A stretch of 64,000 bases of DNA from Cryptomeria japonica (lineage: Eukaryota; Streptophyta; Pinopsida; Cupressales; Cupressaceae), in the NCBI RefSeq assembly GCF_030272615.1, contig NC_081412.1, forward strand, positions 547,618,488 through 547,682,487, written 5' to 3'. The notes beneath the pieces were generated by a model, which worked only from the letters and a program-made list of their open reading frames with translations, made no database searches and had not been told where the DNA came from. Positions 21,899-32,148 of this stretch are shown here, one piece after another. Positions within the stretch are counted from its first letter, which is position 1. Every line of letters begins with the position of its first letter. The position numbers and the translations under genes were made by a program.

Positions 21899-22918
21899 AT
21901 GATGAAAAGGGAAGGTCCAAAGTTTAACAGGGAAAATTTTGGTATATGGAAAGACAGGATGAAGATATTCATCAAAAGCATGGGTGTTCAACACTAGAGT
22001 TATGTTGAAAATGTATATGTTGTTCCTACTGGTACTCTCACCAATGACCAAAAGAGAGAGATACAAGAAAATGGGCAAGTCATGGAAGCCCTCATCAGTA
22101 GTCTATCTGACATTGAGTTTATTGATGGTCAGGAAAAGGCAAACACCAAAGAGGTATGGGATGCTCTTGAAAATATCTATGGTGGTGATGAGCATGTAAA
22201 ACAGGCTAAGGAAGAAAGCCTGAGAGGGAAGTTTCAAGACATGCGGATGGTTGAAGGAGAGACCATTAAGTAGTATGGAATAAGAATCAAAATAGTTGTT
22301 GGAGAAATAAAGAGTGCAGGTGGTAAAATAGAAGATTCCACTGTGGTAAGCAAAGTCCTGAGATCCCTACTGTCGGTCTATGCAATAAGGGTCACTGCTA
22401 TTTAGGAGCTAAGATCAATAGACAAGTCTAAGGTGTCCTTGGACTCCATCATAGCCAAGTTGATAGCCTATGAGCTGAATAGTTTTGATGGCAGTGTTCA
22501 AAAGATAGAATCAGCTTTTAAAGCCTCTGCTATACCATCCAAAAAAGGAAAAGAGGCTAGCACTAGTGGGGAACCTAATCAAAATAGAGAAATGAATGAT
22601 GAAGGGTTTCTGACAAAATTTGAAGCTCTTCTTGCTAAGAAATTTTCAAAAGGAACTGGTAAATACAAAGGTAAGCTCCCTTTGAAATGCTTTTCCTGTA
22701 ACCGGATAGGACATATTGCTATGAACTGTCCTAATAGCGACAACAAGGATAAACCGGAAAGGTTCAAGAAATTCAAAGGAGGAAACCGAAGAAACTATTT
22801 TGTGGCAGTTGATGAAGGTGTCACAGATGAGGAATCAAAAGATGAAGAGAATGAAGACATTATGTTTTTTGTTGTAAAGGAAGATGTGGCAGACAAGAAG
22901 GCTCGTCTCTCGATTTGA
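21899..22918 (+). pseudogene. CopD gag
   Basis: From ATG 21899, copia gag with the opening block FNRENFGIWKDRMKIFI, VWDALENIYGGDEHVKQAKE and an intact CCHC zinc knuckle CFSCNRIGHIAMNC (about 22687-22728). An acidic linker follows. In-frame TAG stops lie at 21995, 22271 and 22403, and the frame ends at 22918, where a shift of frame leads into protease. Gag would form the particle and bind RNA; this copy cannot make full-length protein. Confidence 0.9.
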
Positions 22919-24486
22919 TGATTCCAATGAGTGGATCATCGACAATGGTTGTTCTCACCATATGACTGGTGACTGGAGCAAGTTTCTATCCTTAGAGGAG
23001 TATGATGGTGGTGTGGTTTGCTTTGGCAATGATGCACCATGCATGGTCAAAGGTAGAGGGTCCATCTCTTTGAATGGAAAGAGTAGTGCTGACAATGTGT
23101 ACTGGGTTGATGGTCTCAGACACAACCTTCTAGGTGTTGCCCAGCTAAATGACAGTGGCCTCACTCTGCAATTCAAGAATGGAGTTTGCAGAATCAAAGG
23201 AAAAGATGGTAAATTGGTGGCCACCGGCATGCAGACTAAAGGTAACCTATTTCATCTGAATGCAAATATAAGTACATGTCTTATGGCTAAGCTTGATGAT
23301 AGCTGGATATGGCATAGGAAACTCTGCCATGTGAACTTTGATAACATTGATCAAGGAAGTTAGAGGGTTGCCAGTGCTGAGTAAACCGGATAATACCTTA
23401 TGCAGAGAGTGTCAATTGGGGAAAATGTCTTCCTCAACCTTTAAAGGTAAATCTTTCAGTGCTGACAACTTGCTTGATCTTGTACATACTGATTTGTGTG
23501 GTCCTATGAAAACTAGAAGTGTGCAGGGTGATAGGTACTTCATGATCCTCACTGATGACTGCTCAAGAATGTTGTGGGTCACATTCTTGAAAGACAAGTC
23601 TAAAGCTTTTGGGAAATTCAAAGCTTTCAGAGCATTAGTGGAGAAGGAAAGCGGTAAAAGGATCAAGTGTCTCAGAACTAATCAAGGAGGGGAATTCACT
23701 TCTGGTGAATTCAATAAGTATTATGAAGAATTTGGCATCAAGAGACAACTATCTACCCCTCAGACTCCACAGCAAAATGGCCTAGCAGAGATAGCTCACA
23801 TCTTTTGGAGAGAAGCTAGAACCATGTTGATTCAAGGAAAGATAGCTCACATCTTTTGGAGAGAAGCGATGAGCACTGCAGTCTACACTATGAACCGGGT
23901 ACTCATCAAAAAGGGTAAGGACAAAACTCCTTATGAGTATTGGACTGGTAAGACACCTATGGTTAGCTACTTTAAGGTATTTGGTAGCAAATGTTACATC
24001 AAGAGGAGTGAACATCAGGGAAAATTTGAAGCTAAATGTGATGAGGGAATATTTCTAGGATATTCCACCAAGAGTAAAGCTTTCAAGTGCTACAACAATA
24101 GGACTCAGAGAATTATGGAAAGCATCAATGTAAGAGTTGATGAATCCTCTAAGAAGACTGAGGAAACCGGCAGTGAGCAATCTGTAAATGAACCGATTGC
24201 AATCTTCTGGGAACCGGTTGTTAACCAACCAAGTACCAGTAACAATGTCCCTGAACCAGTGAATGTTGATACTAATGAAGATGAGGATGAAGAAGAAAAG
24301 CAAGAAGAACCAGTTAAGACCATTCCTCGGTATGTCAAGTTGAATCATGATCCCAAGCAAATCATAGGTGATAAGGATGCAAGAATCCTTACAAGAAGAA
24401 AGATCAGAGAAAACTCATGTATGATCTCTGAATTTGAGCCTAAATCATTCAAAGAGGCTCATAAAGATAAGATTGGATCAAGGTAA
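22884..24486 (+). pseudogene. CopD protease and integrase
   Basis: Protease motif WIIDNGCSHHMTGDWSKF (DSG changed to DNG), GAG-pre-integrase block WIWHRKLCHVNFDN, then after a frame change near 23338 the integrase HHCC end CRECQLGK, DLVHTDLCGP and DDCSRMLWVTFLKD. The second catalytic Asp position reads LRTNQGGEF (Asp to Asn). After QNGLAE the usual helix is replaced by a copy of a downstream segment, IAHIFWREA, present twice (23790-23816 and 23841-23867). A further frame change at 24486 leads into reverse transcriptase. Confidence 0.9.
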
Positions 24487-25970
24487 TGGAAGAGGAACTT
24501 GATCAGATAGAGAAAACTGGTACATGGTCCTTGGTACCCAGACCAGAGCATAAAAATGTCATTGGCACCAAATGGGTGTTCAGAAATAAGTTGAATGAGG
24601 ATGGCACAGTGATTAGGAATAAAGCCAGATTGGTATGCAAAGGATATGCTCAAGAAGAAGGAGAAGACTATGGAGAAACCTTTGCTCCTATAGCCAGATT
24701 GGAAGGAGTTTGTATGCTTCTTGCATATGCAGCTTTTAAAAGGTTCAAAGTATATCAAATGGATGTAAAATCTGCATTCCTAAATGGTGTACTTGAAGAG
24801 GAGGTGTATATTGAGCAACCAGATGGTTTTTCCCTATCTGAAGACAGTGACATGGTATGTAGGCTACATAAAGCATTATATGGTCTAAAGCAAGCACCTA
24901 GGGCATGGTATGAGTGCCTACATTCCCATCTTGTGAAGATTGGATTTGAGAGAACAAGTGAAGATAGCAATATCTACCTGAAGTCTGAAGGAGATCAGAT
25001 CCTAATCTGTGAGGTTTTTTTTTATGACATTATCTTTGGAGGAGATGACAAGATGAGTCATGAGTTTGCTGATAAGATGAAGAAAGAGTTTGAGATGTCA
25101 CTCATAGGGGAGATTAAGTTCTTCATTGGACTGCAGATCCAGCAGATGAAAGATGGAATCTTCATCACTCAGTCCAAATATGTCAAAGAGGTGTTGAAGA
25201 CTTTTGGCATGGAAGATAGCAAACCGGTTGGTACACCGATGGCGACCGGTTGCAAATTGACAAAAAAGGATGATTCTACACTAGTTGATGAGAAGGAATA
25301 CCGATCAATGATTGGTAAGTTGCATTATGTAGTGCATAGCAGACCGGATATTGCACATGCAGTTGGCATTACTGCAAGGTTCCAAAAGAGTCCAAGAGAA
25401 TCTCACTTGATTGCAATCAAGCGGATTCTTAGGTATCTGAAGGGAACAGTTGACTATGGATTGTGGTACCCATATAGCAATAATTTCAATCTGAAAGTGT
25501 TCACAGATGCTGATTGGGCAGGTAATGTGGATGACCGAAAGAGCACAACCGGTGGTGCATTCTTTCTCGGTGGTAGACTGGTCTCATGGATGAATAAAAA
25601 ATAGAGTTGTATCTCTCAGTCTACAGTGGAAGCAGAGTATGTTGCAGCTTTCATGAACTGCACTCAGACAATTTGGATGAAGCATGTACTCGAAGGCTTC
25701 AAGATCCCTGTATCTGAATCGGTAAGTATATTCTGTGATAACACAAGTGCTATCAATATATCAAAGAATCTAGTTTTACATTCTAGAACCAAGCATTTTG
25801 AGCTTAAGTATAATTTCCTGAGGGAAAAGGTTCAGAATAAAGAGATTGCACTGGAGCATGTGTCCAGTAAGGAGCAGTTAGCAGACATATTCACCAAGCC
25901 TCTCCCAAAGACAACATTTGTGCATTTGAGAGGTGAATTAGGGGTATTGCCCCTTCAGGAGGTGAACTAA
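24486..25970 (+). pseudogene. CopD reverse transcriptase and RNase H
   Basis: One frame from [20 protein letters not shown] through [20 protein letters not shown] and [19 protein letters not shown] to the RNase H motifs [17 protein letters not shown] and IFCDNTSAINISKNLVLHS, and the tail DIFTKPLPKTTFVHLR, ending 25970. The usual FVDD catalytic box reads FFYD (two G-to-T changes), and a TAG at 25602-25604 replaces the Gln of the KKQSC block. Both would abolish activity. Confidence 0.95.
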
Positions 25971-26211
25971 CAATAATTGTTCCACATCAGTCAAGTACTG
26001 GAAAGACAAATTTTTGGTTGATTGGTGTGTTGAAGGATGCTACTCCTCAGGGGGAGCAGCATGATGAAACAGAGATGATAGTACCTCCACTGTGGCATTG
26101 TTGTCAAAGGAGGAGAAGGAGTAAAGCAAACAGATAGCTGCAACAAATGGGAGAAGATGTGAAGTGGAGAAGATATCTTTGTATATTGCCATCAATGCCA
26201 AAGGGGGAGAT
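25971..26211 (+). other. CopD 3' untranslated region and polypurine tract
   Basis: Contains an upstream CAGGGGGAGCA box (26048-26058) and the terminal polypurine tract next to the LTR. The internal hairpin arm TATTGCCATCAATG (26184-26197) pairs with the U3 arm 26262-26275. Confidence 0.8.
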
Positions 26212-27811
26212 TGTTGGCATTATGTGAACCGGCATGAAGACATAATGCTATTGTATGTTGTCATTGATGTCAATATGTGACATGGTGTGAACCGGCACAT
26301 GTGATAGGTGAAGAGAGAGAGGAACCGACATATGTATGAACCGGTTTATATGCCAAAGTGAAGTGGCATATTTGTTCAAGGTGAGCCGGCATGTAGTTAT
26401 GGAAACCAACACATGGAAGCATTGTATGACTACCAGTTGGTAGGTAGCTTCCACTTCATGATTTCTGGTTGGAGTACCTCAAGTATGTGCAACTCAATCG
26501 GTGATCTTCGTGTGATGAGTTAGCTATATAATGGAGGACAGATCATGTTGCCACATAAGCTCTGTGTGTGTGAAGGATCTTGCATGAAGAAGACTATTCC
26601 TATCTACCTCGGGAATGAGTGAAGTCTATCAAATGGTGATAACACATGATGGGTTATCAGCTGCCATGAAATCAGTGGATAATGGACCATGGAGAATGTC
26701 TTGAGATTGATTCAAGATTGTTGCATTTAATGCAGTATGATTCAATGGTCAGGATTGAACCGCTTGAATTGCTTAACCTAACAGGTTTAGGGTTTAGGGT
26801 TTTTGCTACCAACCTGTATGTTTCCTATAAGTTTGATGTTGTGTTTCTTTCTAATGTTGTTGGAAAAATTTGTGTGTGTGTATCCTAGGGAAGTGATATG
26901 TGATTCTTGCCAGACCAAAGGAGAGAAGAGATACCTGCAAAGTGAATGTGCAGAAGGTAAAGAGGAGCTTAAACGGATCTACAGTAGCATTGAGTGTTGT
27001 TAACAGATCATTGTATTTCCTGTTGATCTCTAGCCACTTCAATAGTTGTAAAATCCCCTAATAGGGTAGCCTTAACTAGCTTGATTCAAAATCCCTTAAC
27101 AAGGTGGTCTTAATAGGCTCGATTCAAATCCCTTAACCGGGTAACTCAAGGTTAATGAGTTCTGAGAAGCTATAGAGCTTAGGAGATCCTTTCAGCTATT
27201 GAGTTCTTGAAATCCTCTAACAAGGTGACCCTACCGAGTTTAACCCTTAACTGGGTATCCCTTAACCGGGTGATCCCTAATAGGATCTGTTCCTAGCAGA
27301 ACCTATTGTAATGTCTTTAACCGAACAAGGCTCCTAACAAAGTGGACTTCTAAAGAGTTCAAAAAGTAGCTTGTGGGTATTCATCCCCACCGTGGTTTTT
27401 CCCAATTGGGTTTCCATGTGAAAAATATGTGTGTCATGTGAAATGCTTTTGTATTGTGATGCTTTGTTTTACCTGTTAAGCATATGAAGGTTCTATGTTT
27501 TATGCCTGTCTATAAAACATATTGAACTCACTATTATGAAGATCTAATGATTAAGTTTACCTGTTTATGCATAAGAATATAATGATACTGTAGTATTGAG
27601 CTAAGAGGGAAGCTTATTGAGTGACCGGTTCATGACTGATTGAGTTGTACTGGATGTTACCGGTTGCACTCTATTTTACCAGTATCCCTGTTTGTCAGTC
27701 ATTTGGAGTATTTGCTATCAAACCAGTTTTGGACTATACTTGTGTTTGTACTGATTCACCCCCCCCCTCCCAGTATCGGTTTGGTACTAGTGGTTCATCA
27801 TTGAGTTATCA
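26212..27811 (+). repeat. CopD 3' LTR
   Basis: 1,600 bp. TATATAA at 26525-26531 is the likely TATA box; the 5' copy has GTATAA. U5 hairpin arm GTACTGA is intact here (27748-27754), while its partner TCAGTAC is intact in the 5' LTR; each copy has lost the other half by transitions. Confidence 0.95.
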
Positions 27812-28240
27812 ATAAAATTTACTACCAAAGATTCTGAAATACTTAACTATAGGTGTATTGCCAAACCATAATTCATAAGGTGTCTTACCGGTTTCTCCTT
27901 TGATATGTACTATGTTGAATGTATAAACCATTATGCTCATTGTTTCTCTCTAGTACATATGGGGTAGACTAGCTTCCATCATCATTGTTCTAGCAGCATC
28001 CAAGATAGTTATGTTCTTCCTTTCTGCAACTCCATTCTGCTGAGGTGTCCAACGAGCAGAAAATTGTCTCCTTATACCATGCTTCTCACAAACATTACTA
28101 AACTCACCAGATGTGAATTCTCCACCCTGATCATACCTCAAATATTTAATCTTCAATCCTGTCTCAGTTTCCACTTTAGCCTTAAATATTTTAAACTTTT
28201 CAAAAGTCTTAGATTTCTCCCTTAGAAAAGTAACCCGCAT
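27812..28240 (-). pseudogene. CopB integrase, C-terminal half
   Basis: Minus strand: RVTFLREKSKTFEKFKIF, LRYDQGGEFTSGEF (catalytic Asp retained), WTPQQNGVAERKN (catalytic Glu retained), then the YELWFGNTP-type block running to the CopD junction. The left neighbour is the CopD duplication ATAAA. The right limit is the CopA2 junction. Confidence 0.85.
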
Positions 28241-29874
28241 CATTCTAAAACAAAACATGTTTCTATCAAATTGAATTTTCTAAGGGAAAAAGTTAAAGAA
28301 AAGGAGTAAAAACTGGTTTATGTGAATACTAAAGAACAGCTTGTAGATATTTTCACAAAACCTTTGCCCAAGGAGACTTTTGAATATCTAAGAGATCAAC
28401 TTGGAGTCATACCACCACCGGCAGAGACTTAGACAGTTGATGATTGTCATCAACTGGCAGAATTTATAGAGAAATCTTTTACTCCGGTCTTTGATGAGGA
28501 AGCTACGTCTCAGGGGGAGTAGTTGGTATATTGAATTGATTGGTATTTTGTATATGAACTTAGTTTTATTACTTTGGCATTTGATGTCAAAGGGGGAGAG
28601 ATATCTATGGAAAAACACATTATCTTTTAAGAAAACTTTGGTTAACACATGTTGCTCCCAAGGGGAGAGATTTTTGTTTGAGAGAGACTATTACTCTCTA
28701 TATTCTGGTTATGATCTTTTTGGAAAGATTGTTGGTTTTTGGTTTTTGGCATTTCTATTTTGGTACTTTGATGGTTTTTCCATCGTGTTGCCATCAATGC
28801 CAAAGGGGGAGATTTTTGGTATTTTGGTATGGTTTTGTCATTGATGTCAACACCTACTAAAACACTAGCACTTTGGAGATCCAGCAGCATTCACCGGCAA
28901 GCAACTATTGCACAGTTACTGGTATATGGTTCACCGGCAGGACATAATGATCACCGACACTTGGAATGATATGGAAGACACTTGGTAATGCCGAAGACAT
29001 CGTGTGGACACTTTGTTTTGAAGAATTAATCATTGGTATATTCACATTTGCATATTTGCTTTTACCGGCAAATAGGTCCAGGGTTACCTAGGGTTACACG
29101 GACAGGTTTATCTTTTCCAGATCAGCATGACACACTATGGAGATGATTTATTATTTTTGTAAATTCATTAAGCCGACATGTTTAATCAGTTATATTATCA
29201 GATATTATATTGCTTGTAAAATGTTTTTATTGTAATATCTTGTAGAGCCAACCTACTATAATTGGTCTTAGGTTATGGTATAAATGTAAGATCTTATTTG
29301 TAAGATCAAATGTTGAATGCGAAAAAGAATTGTGAGAAGGTATATACGAGATTAAGCAAAGCTATACACGAAGACATCATTTGAAGGTGAAGCTAGGTTT
29401 TTGTAGAAGCATATCAGCATTACACCGGTACTAAATCTAGCATATGAAGATGCTATTTTGTGCAGTACATTCTTATTGGATTTAACCATCCAACTATAGT
29501 CAATGTGACTCTCATTTTGTGATTGAGCAGTGAGCTCTAGGCTGTTGGCCTTTCTGCATGTGCAGAACCCATTTATGTACACTTACTATCTATAGTAGTA
29601 TCATCTGATTGTGGGTAAGGTTTCCCACCATGGATTTTCCCCTTACAGGGTTTCCACATACAAATATTGGTGCTATGTGTTGTGGATAACTTTGTGTTTA
29701 TGTTTCATGCATTAATCTTTACCGGTATAGCAATTAACTGTTAACACTGTCTACCGGCATACTTAACTAGTTTATTGGTATTAAGCATTAAATTGGTTAA
29801 GTTGTTTTTGGTTTGAATTTATTTGACAACTGATTCACCCCCCCCCCCCTCTCAATTGTCTTCGGGACCTAACA
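28241..29874 (+). mobile_element. CopA2: 5'-truncated CopA copy with intact 3' LTR end
   Basis: Begins inside the RNase H tail (SKTKHVSIKLNFLREKV, with a stop in the middle) and ends coding at 28431. It then has the CopA 3' untranslated region and LTR (28814-29874), ending CCTAACA. It lies in CopB integrase with no target duplication. About 20 bp of CopB are missing at the site, and the left junction shares CATTCTA with both partners. Confidence 0.85.
28814..29874 (+). repeat. CopA2 3' LTR
   Basis: 1,061 bp. The usual TGTTGG start reads TTTTGG. PPT-spanning arms are at 28785-28799 and 28839-28853; U5 hairpin arms at 29825-29833 and 29852-29860 have one mismatch. A TATAAAT-type box lies near 29279. 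Confidence 0.9.
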
Positions 29875-31668
29875 CATGAAACATCTATCACCTTGAAAAC
29901 TTTTAACTCTAGCAGGGCCACACAAATCAATATGAATAAGATCAAGAACATCATTAGATTTATCTTGTATACTCCTAAAAGAGGTTCTAGCCTATTTTCC
30001 AATTTGACATTCTTTACATACTGGATTATAGGGCTTCAAAATCTTAGGTATATCTCTAACTACCTTAGTTGAGCTAATCTTTACAATGCAATAAAAATTC
30101 ACATGACATGGCCTCTTATGCCATAGCCAACTCTCATCAATTTGTACAATCAAACATGTCTTCTCACAGGAATTCAAATGAAATATATTACCTTTTGTTT
30201 GTGTACCGGTTGCAATCTCCAAACTAGATTTGTTAATGATTTTGCATTTTCCATCCTTGAATTGTAATTGAAATCCCTTATACACCAATTGTCCTACACT
30301 TAAAAGATTATGCCTCAAACCTTCAAAAAAATAAACATTGACAGTATTGTTCTTACCATCCAATGATATAGATCCTTTTCATGTGATCATACGTGCTTTA
30401 TCATCTCCAAATCTAACCAAACCGCCATCAAATTCTTGCAAAGATAAAAACTTCCCTTTATCTCTAGTCATATGATGTGAACATCCATTGTCAATTACCC
30501 ATTCATACTTGTCTTCAATTTTAGCAGCAAGTGCCTTCTCTTTAAGTACATATTCTTCTAGTGCCAGAACATCTTCCTTGATAGCCAAGAACACCCATTC
30601 CTTTCCATTATCAGAACCACTAGCAAAGTCTTTTGTCGGTTCATCATCAAAGTCAGTAATACCTTCCTCATCTACTATGTAGCATGATTTTTTCCCTGTA
30701 CTTGTACTTATTCTGATATCTAGGGTTAGGCTTAAAATATCTTCTAACTCTTTCTTCAAATATTGAATCCCTTTCAGAACATCTAGATGCAAAATGACCA
30801 ATCTTATTACATGCAAAACATTTAAAAGTTGTTTTTCCTTCATACTTACTTCCTACCGATATTTTAGGTAATCTTCTAGCAAATAGTGCTTCAAGTTGCT
30901 CAAACTCATCATCTTCTCTCTTCATATCATCCAATTCATTTTCATATAAAGCAATCCAATCTTGCTTATTGGTTGCTGATGTAGATGAATGAAAAGAAAG
31001 TTCAGTCTTCACAGCTCTAGAAGGTACAAATTCTTCAAGGTCAAAAGCAGATAATTTCCCAACCAAGGTATCTTTGTTGGCAGAAGTATTACCCATTGTT
31101 CTCAACTCATTAATAGCAGTAGCCTTCATTTTGTAAGTCGGTGGTAGGGATCTCAAGACTTTAGAAACAAATTTCATCTTCGCTCAGATTCCACCACGAC
31201 ATTGAATTCCCATAACAATCTCATTTACCCTTTCCATGAATGCAGTAATCCTTTCATCTTCTTCCATCTTTAGGTTTTCATATCTCACTTGGTAACCATC
31301 AAGTTTAGAAATCTTCACTATAGGGTCACCTTCATTAAGAGTCTCCAACTTATCCCATATAGCCTTTCCAGATGATTTGTCAGTAATCCCCTTATTTGTT
31401 GATCAAAAAGTACACACAAGAGGGCTTCTCTTGCTCTACAATCATTCTCAAGTTTCTTATCCAGGTTTGTTGGAGGAGGATTTCCAGATGCAGGATTATG
31501 AGGTGTAACACCATTCTATGTGATCTCCCAAATATCCTTACCGAGACATCTTAGATGAGTCTCCATCTGAATCTTCCATACTATGTAATTTGTTCCATCA
31601 AGCCTAGGAATATCTCTCCAAAACATAGCTCCAGATGAATTGGATGAACTTGAACTATTAGTCACCAT
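29875..31668 (-). pseudogene. CopB gag, protease and N-terminal integrase
   Basis: From ATG 31668 on the minus strand: gag opening DGTNYIVWKIQMETHLRCLG and the CCHC knuckle CFACNKIGHFASRC (intact). A frame change near 30750 is followed by protease WVIDNGCSHHMTRDKGKF (DSG to DNG), SWLWHKRPCHVNF and the HHCC end VCKECQIGK, running to the CopA2 junction at DLIHIDLCGP. Stops interrupt it at 30379 and 29992 and in gag. The original primer site and 5' LTR follow on the right. Confidence 0.85.
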
Positions 31669-31726
31669 AGGATCTTCCTCAAGCATTTAATCTTTCTACA
31701 GAGAGGACCAAAGCCCTGATACTAAT

Positions 31727-32148
31727 TGTTAGACAGTTCAAATAACTGAAAGACAACTGAGAGGGGGGGTGAATCAGTTGTCACAGGTTACCAGAAAATC
31801 TAGCAATTAAAACCTTAATACCAGAACCCAAAACATTAATATCGGAATGCTTAAACCAAATACCGGAATAGCAGTTAAACCAATTAAGCATAAAAATAAT
31901 CAGAGAATACATAAGCATCCACATGACACCAAGATTTATATGTGGAAAACCCAATAAAGGGAAAAACCATGGTGGGAAGCCTATCCACAAATAGATAATA
32001 CTTTTGTAGTAAGTATGTGAATTACAATTGAGGGGCCTGCACTTGCAGGAAGACCAACAGCCTACAGCGTGTTGCTCATCACAAAAAAAGTCTCACTGAC
32101 TACATAGAAATCCAGACTACAATCTGGAAGAATGAATGAACTGGAAAG
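31727..32148 (-). repeat. CopB 5' LTR, left segment
   Basis: Starts TGTTAGACAGTTC. The U5 hairpin is intact: GACAACTGA (31752-31760) with TCAGTTGTC (31774-31782). CopC interrupts it at 32148; the remainder is 40515-41306. Together they are about 1,214 bp, against 1,224 for the other LTR. Confidence 0.9.

Larger units (their letters stand above)
20231..27811 (+). mobile_element. CopD: full-length copia element, plus strand
   Basis: 7,581 bp, TGTTGGCATT...TTATCA, with duplication ATAAA at 20226-20230 and 27812-27816 inside CopB. LTRs are 1,599 and 1,600 bp. Internal order: primer site, gag, protease, integrase, reverse transcriptase, RNase H, 3' untranslated region, polypurine tract (AAGGGGGAGAT, 26201-26211). 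LTR copies differ mainly by CCGG to CTGG or CCAG type changes. Confidence 0.95.

Noticed and set aside
24055-24360. Minus-strand ORFs of 77-101 codons within CopD
   Set aside because: Antisense to the integrase/reverse-transcriptase linker, which has clear copia homology.
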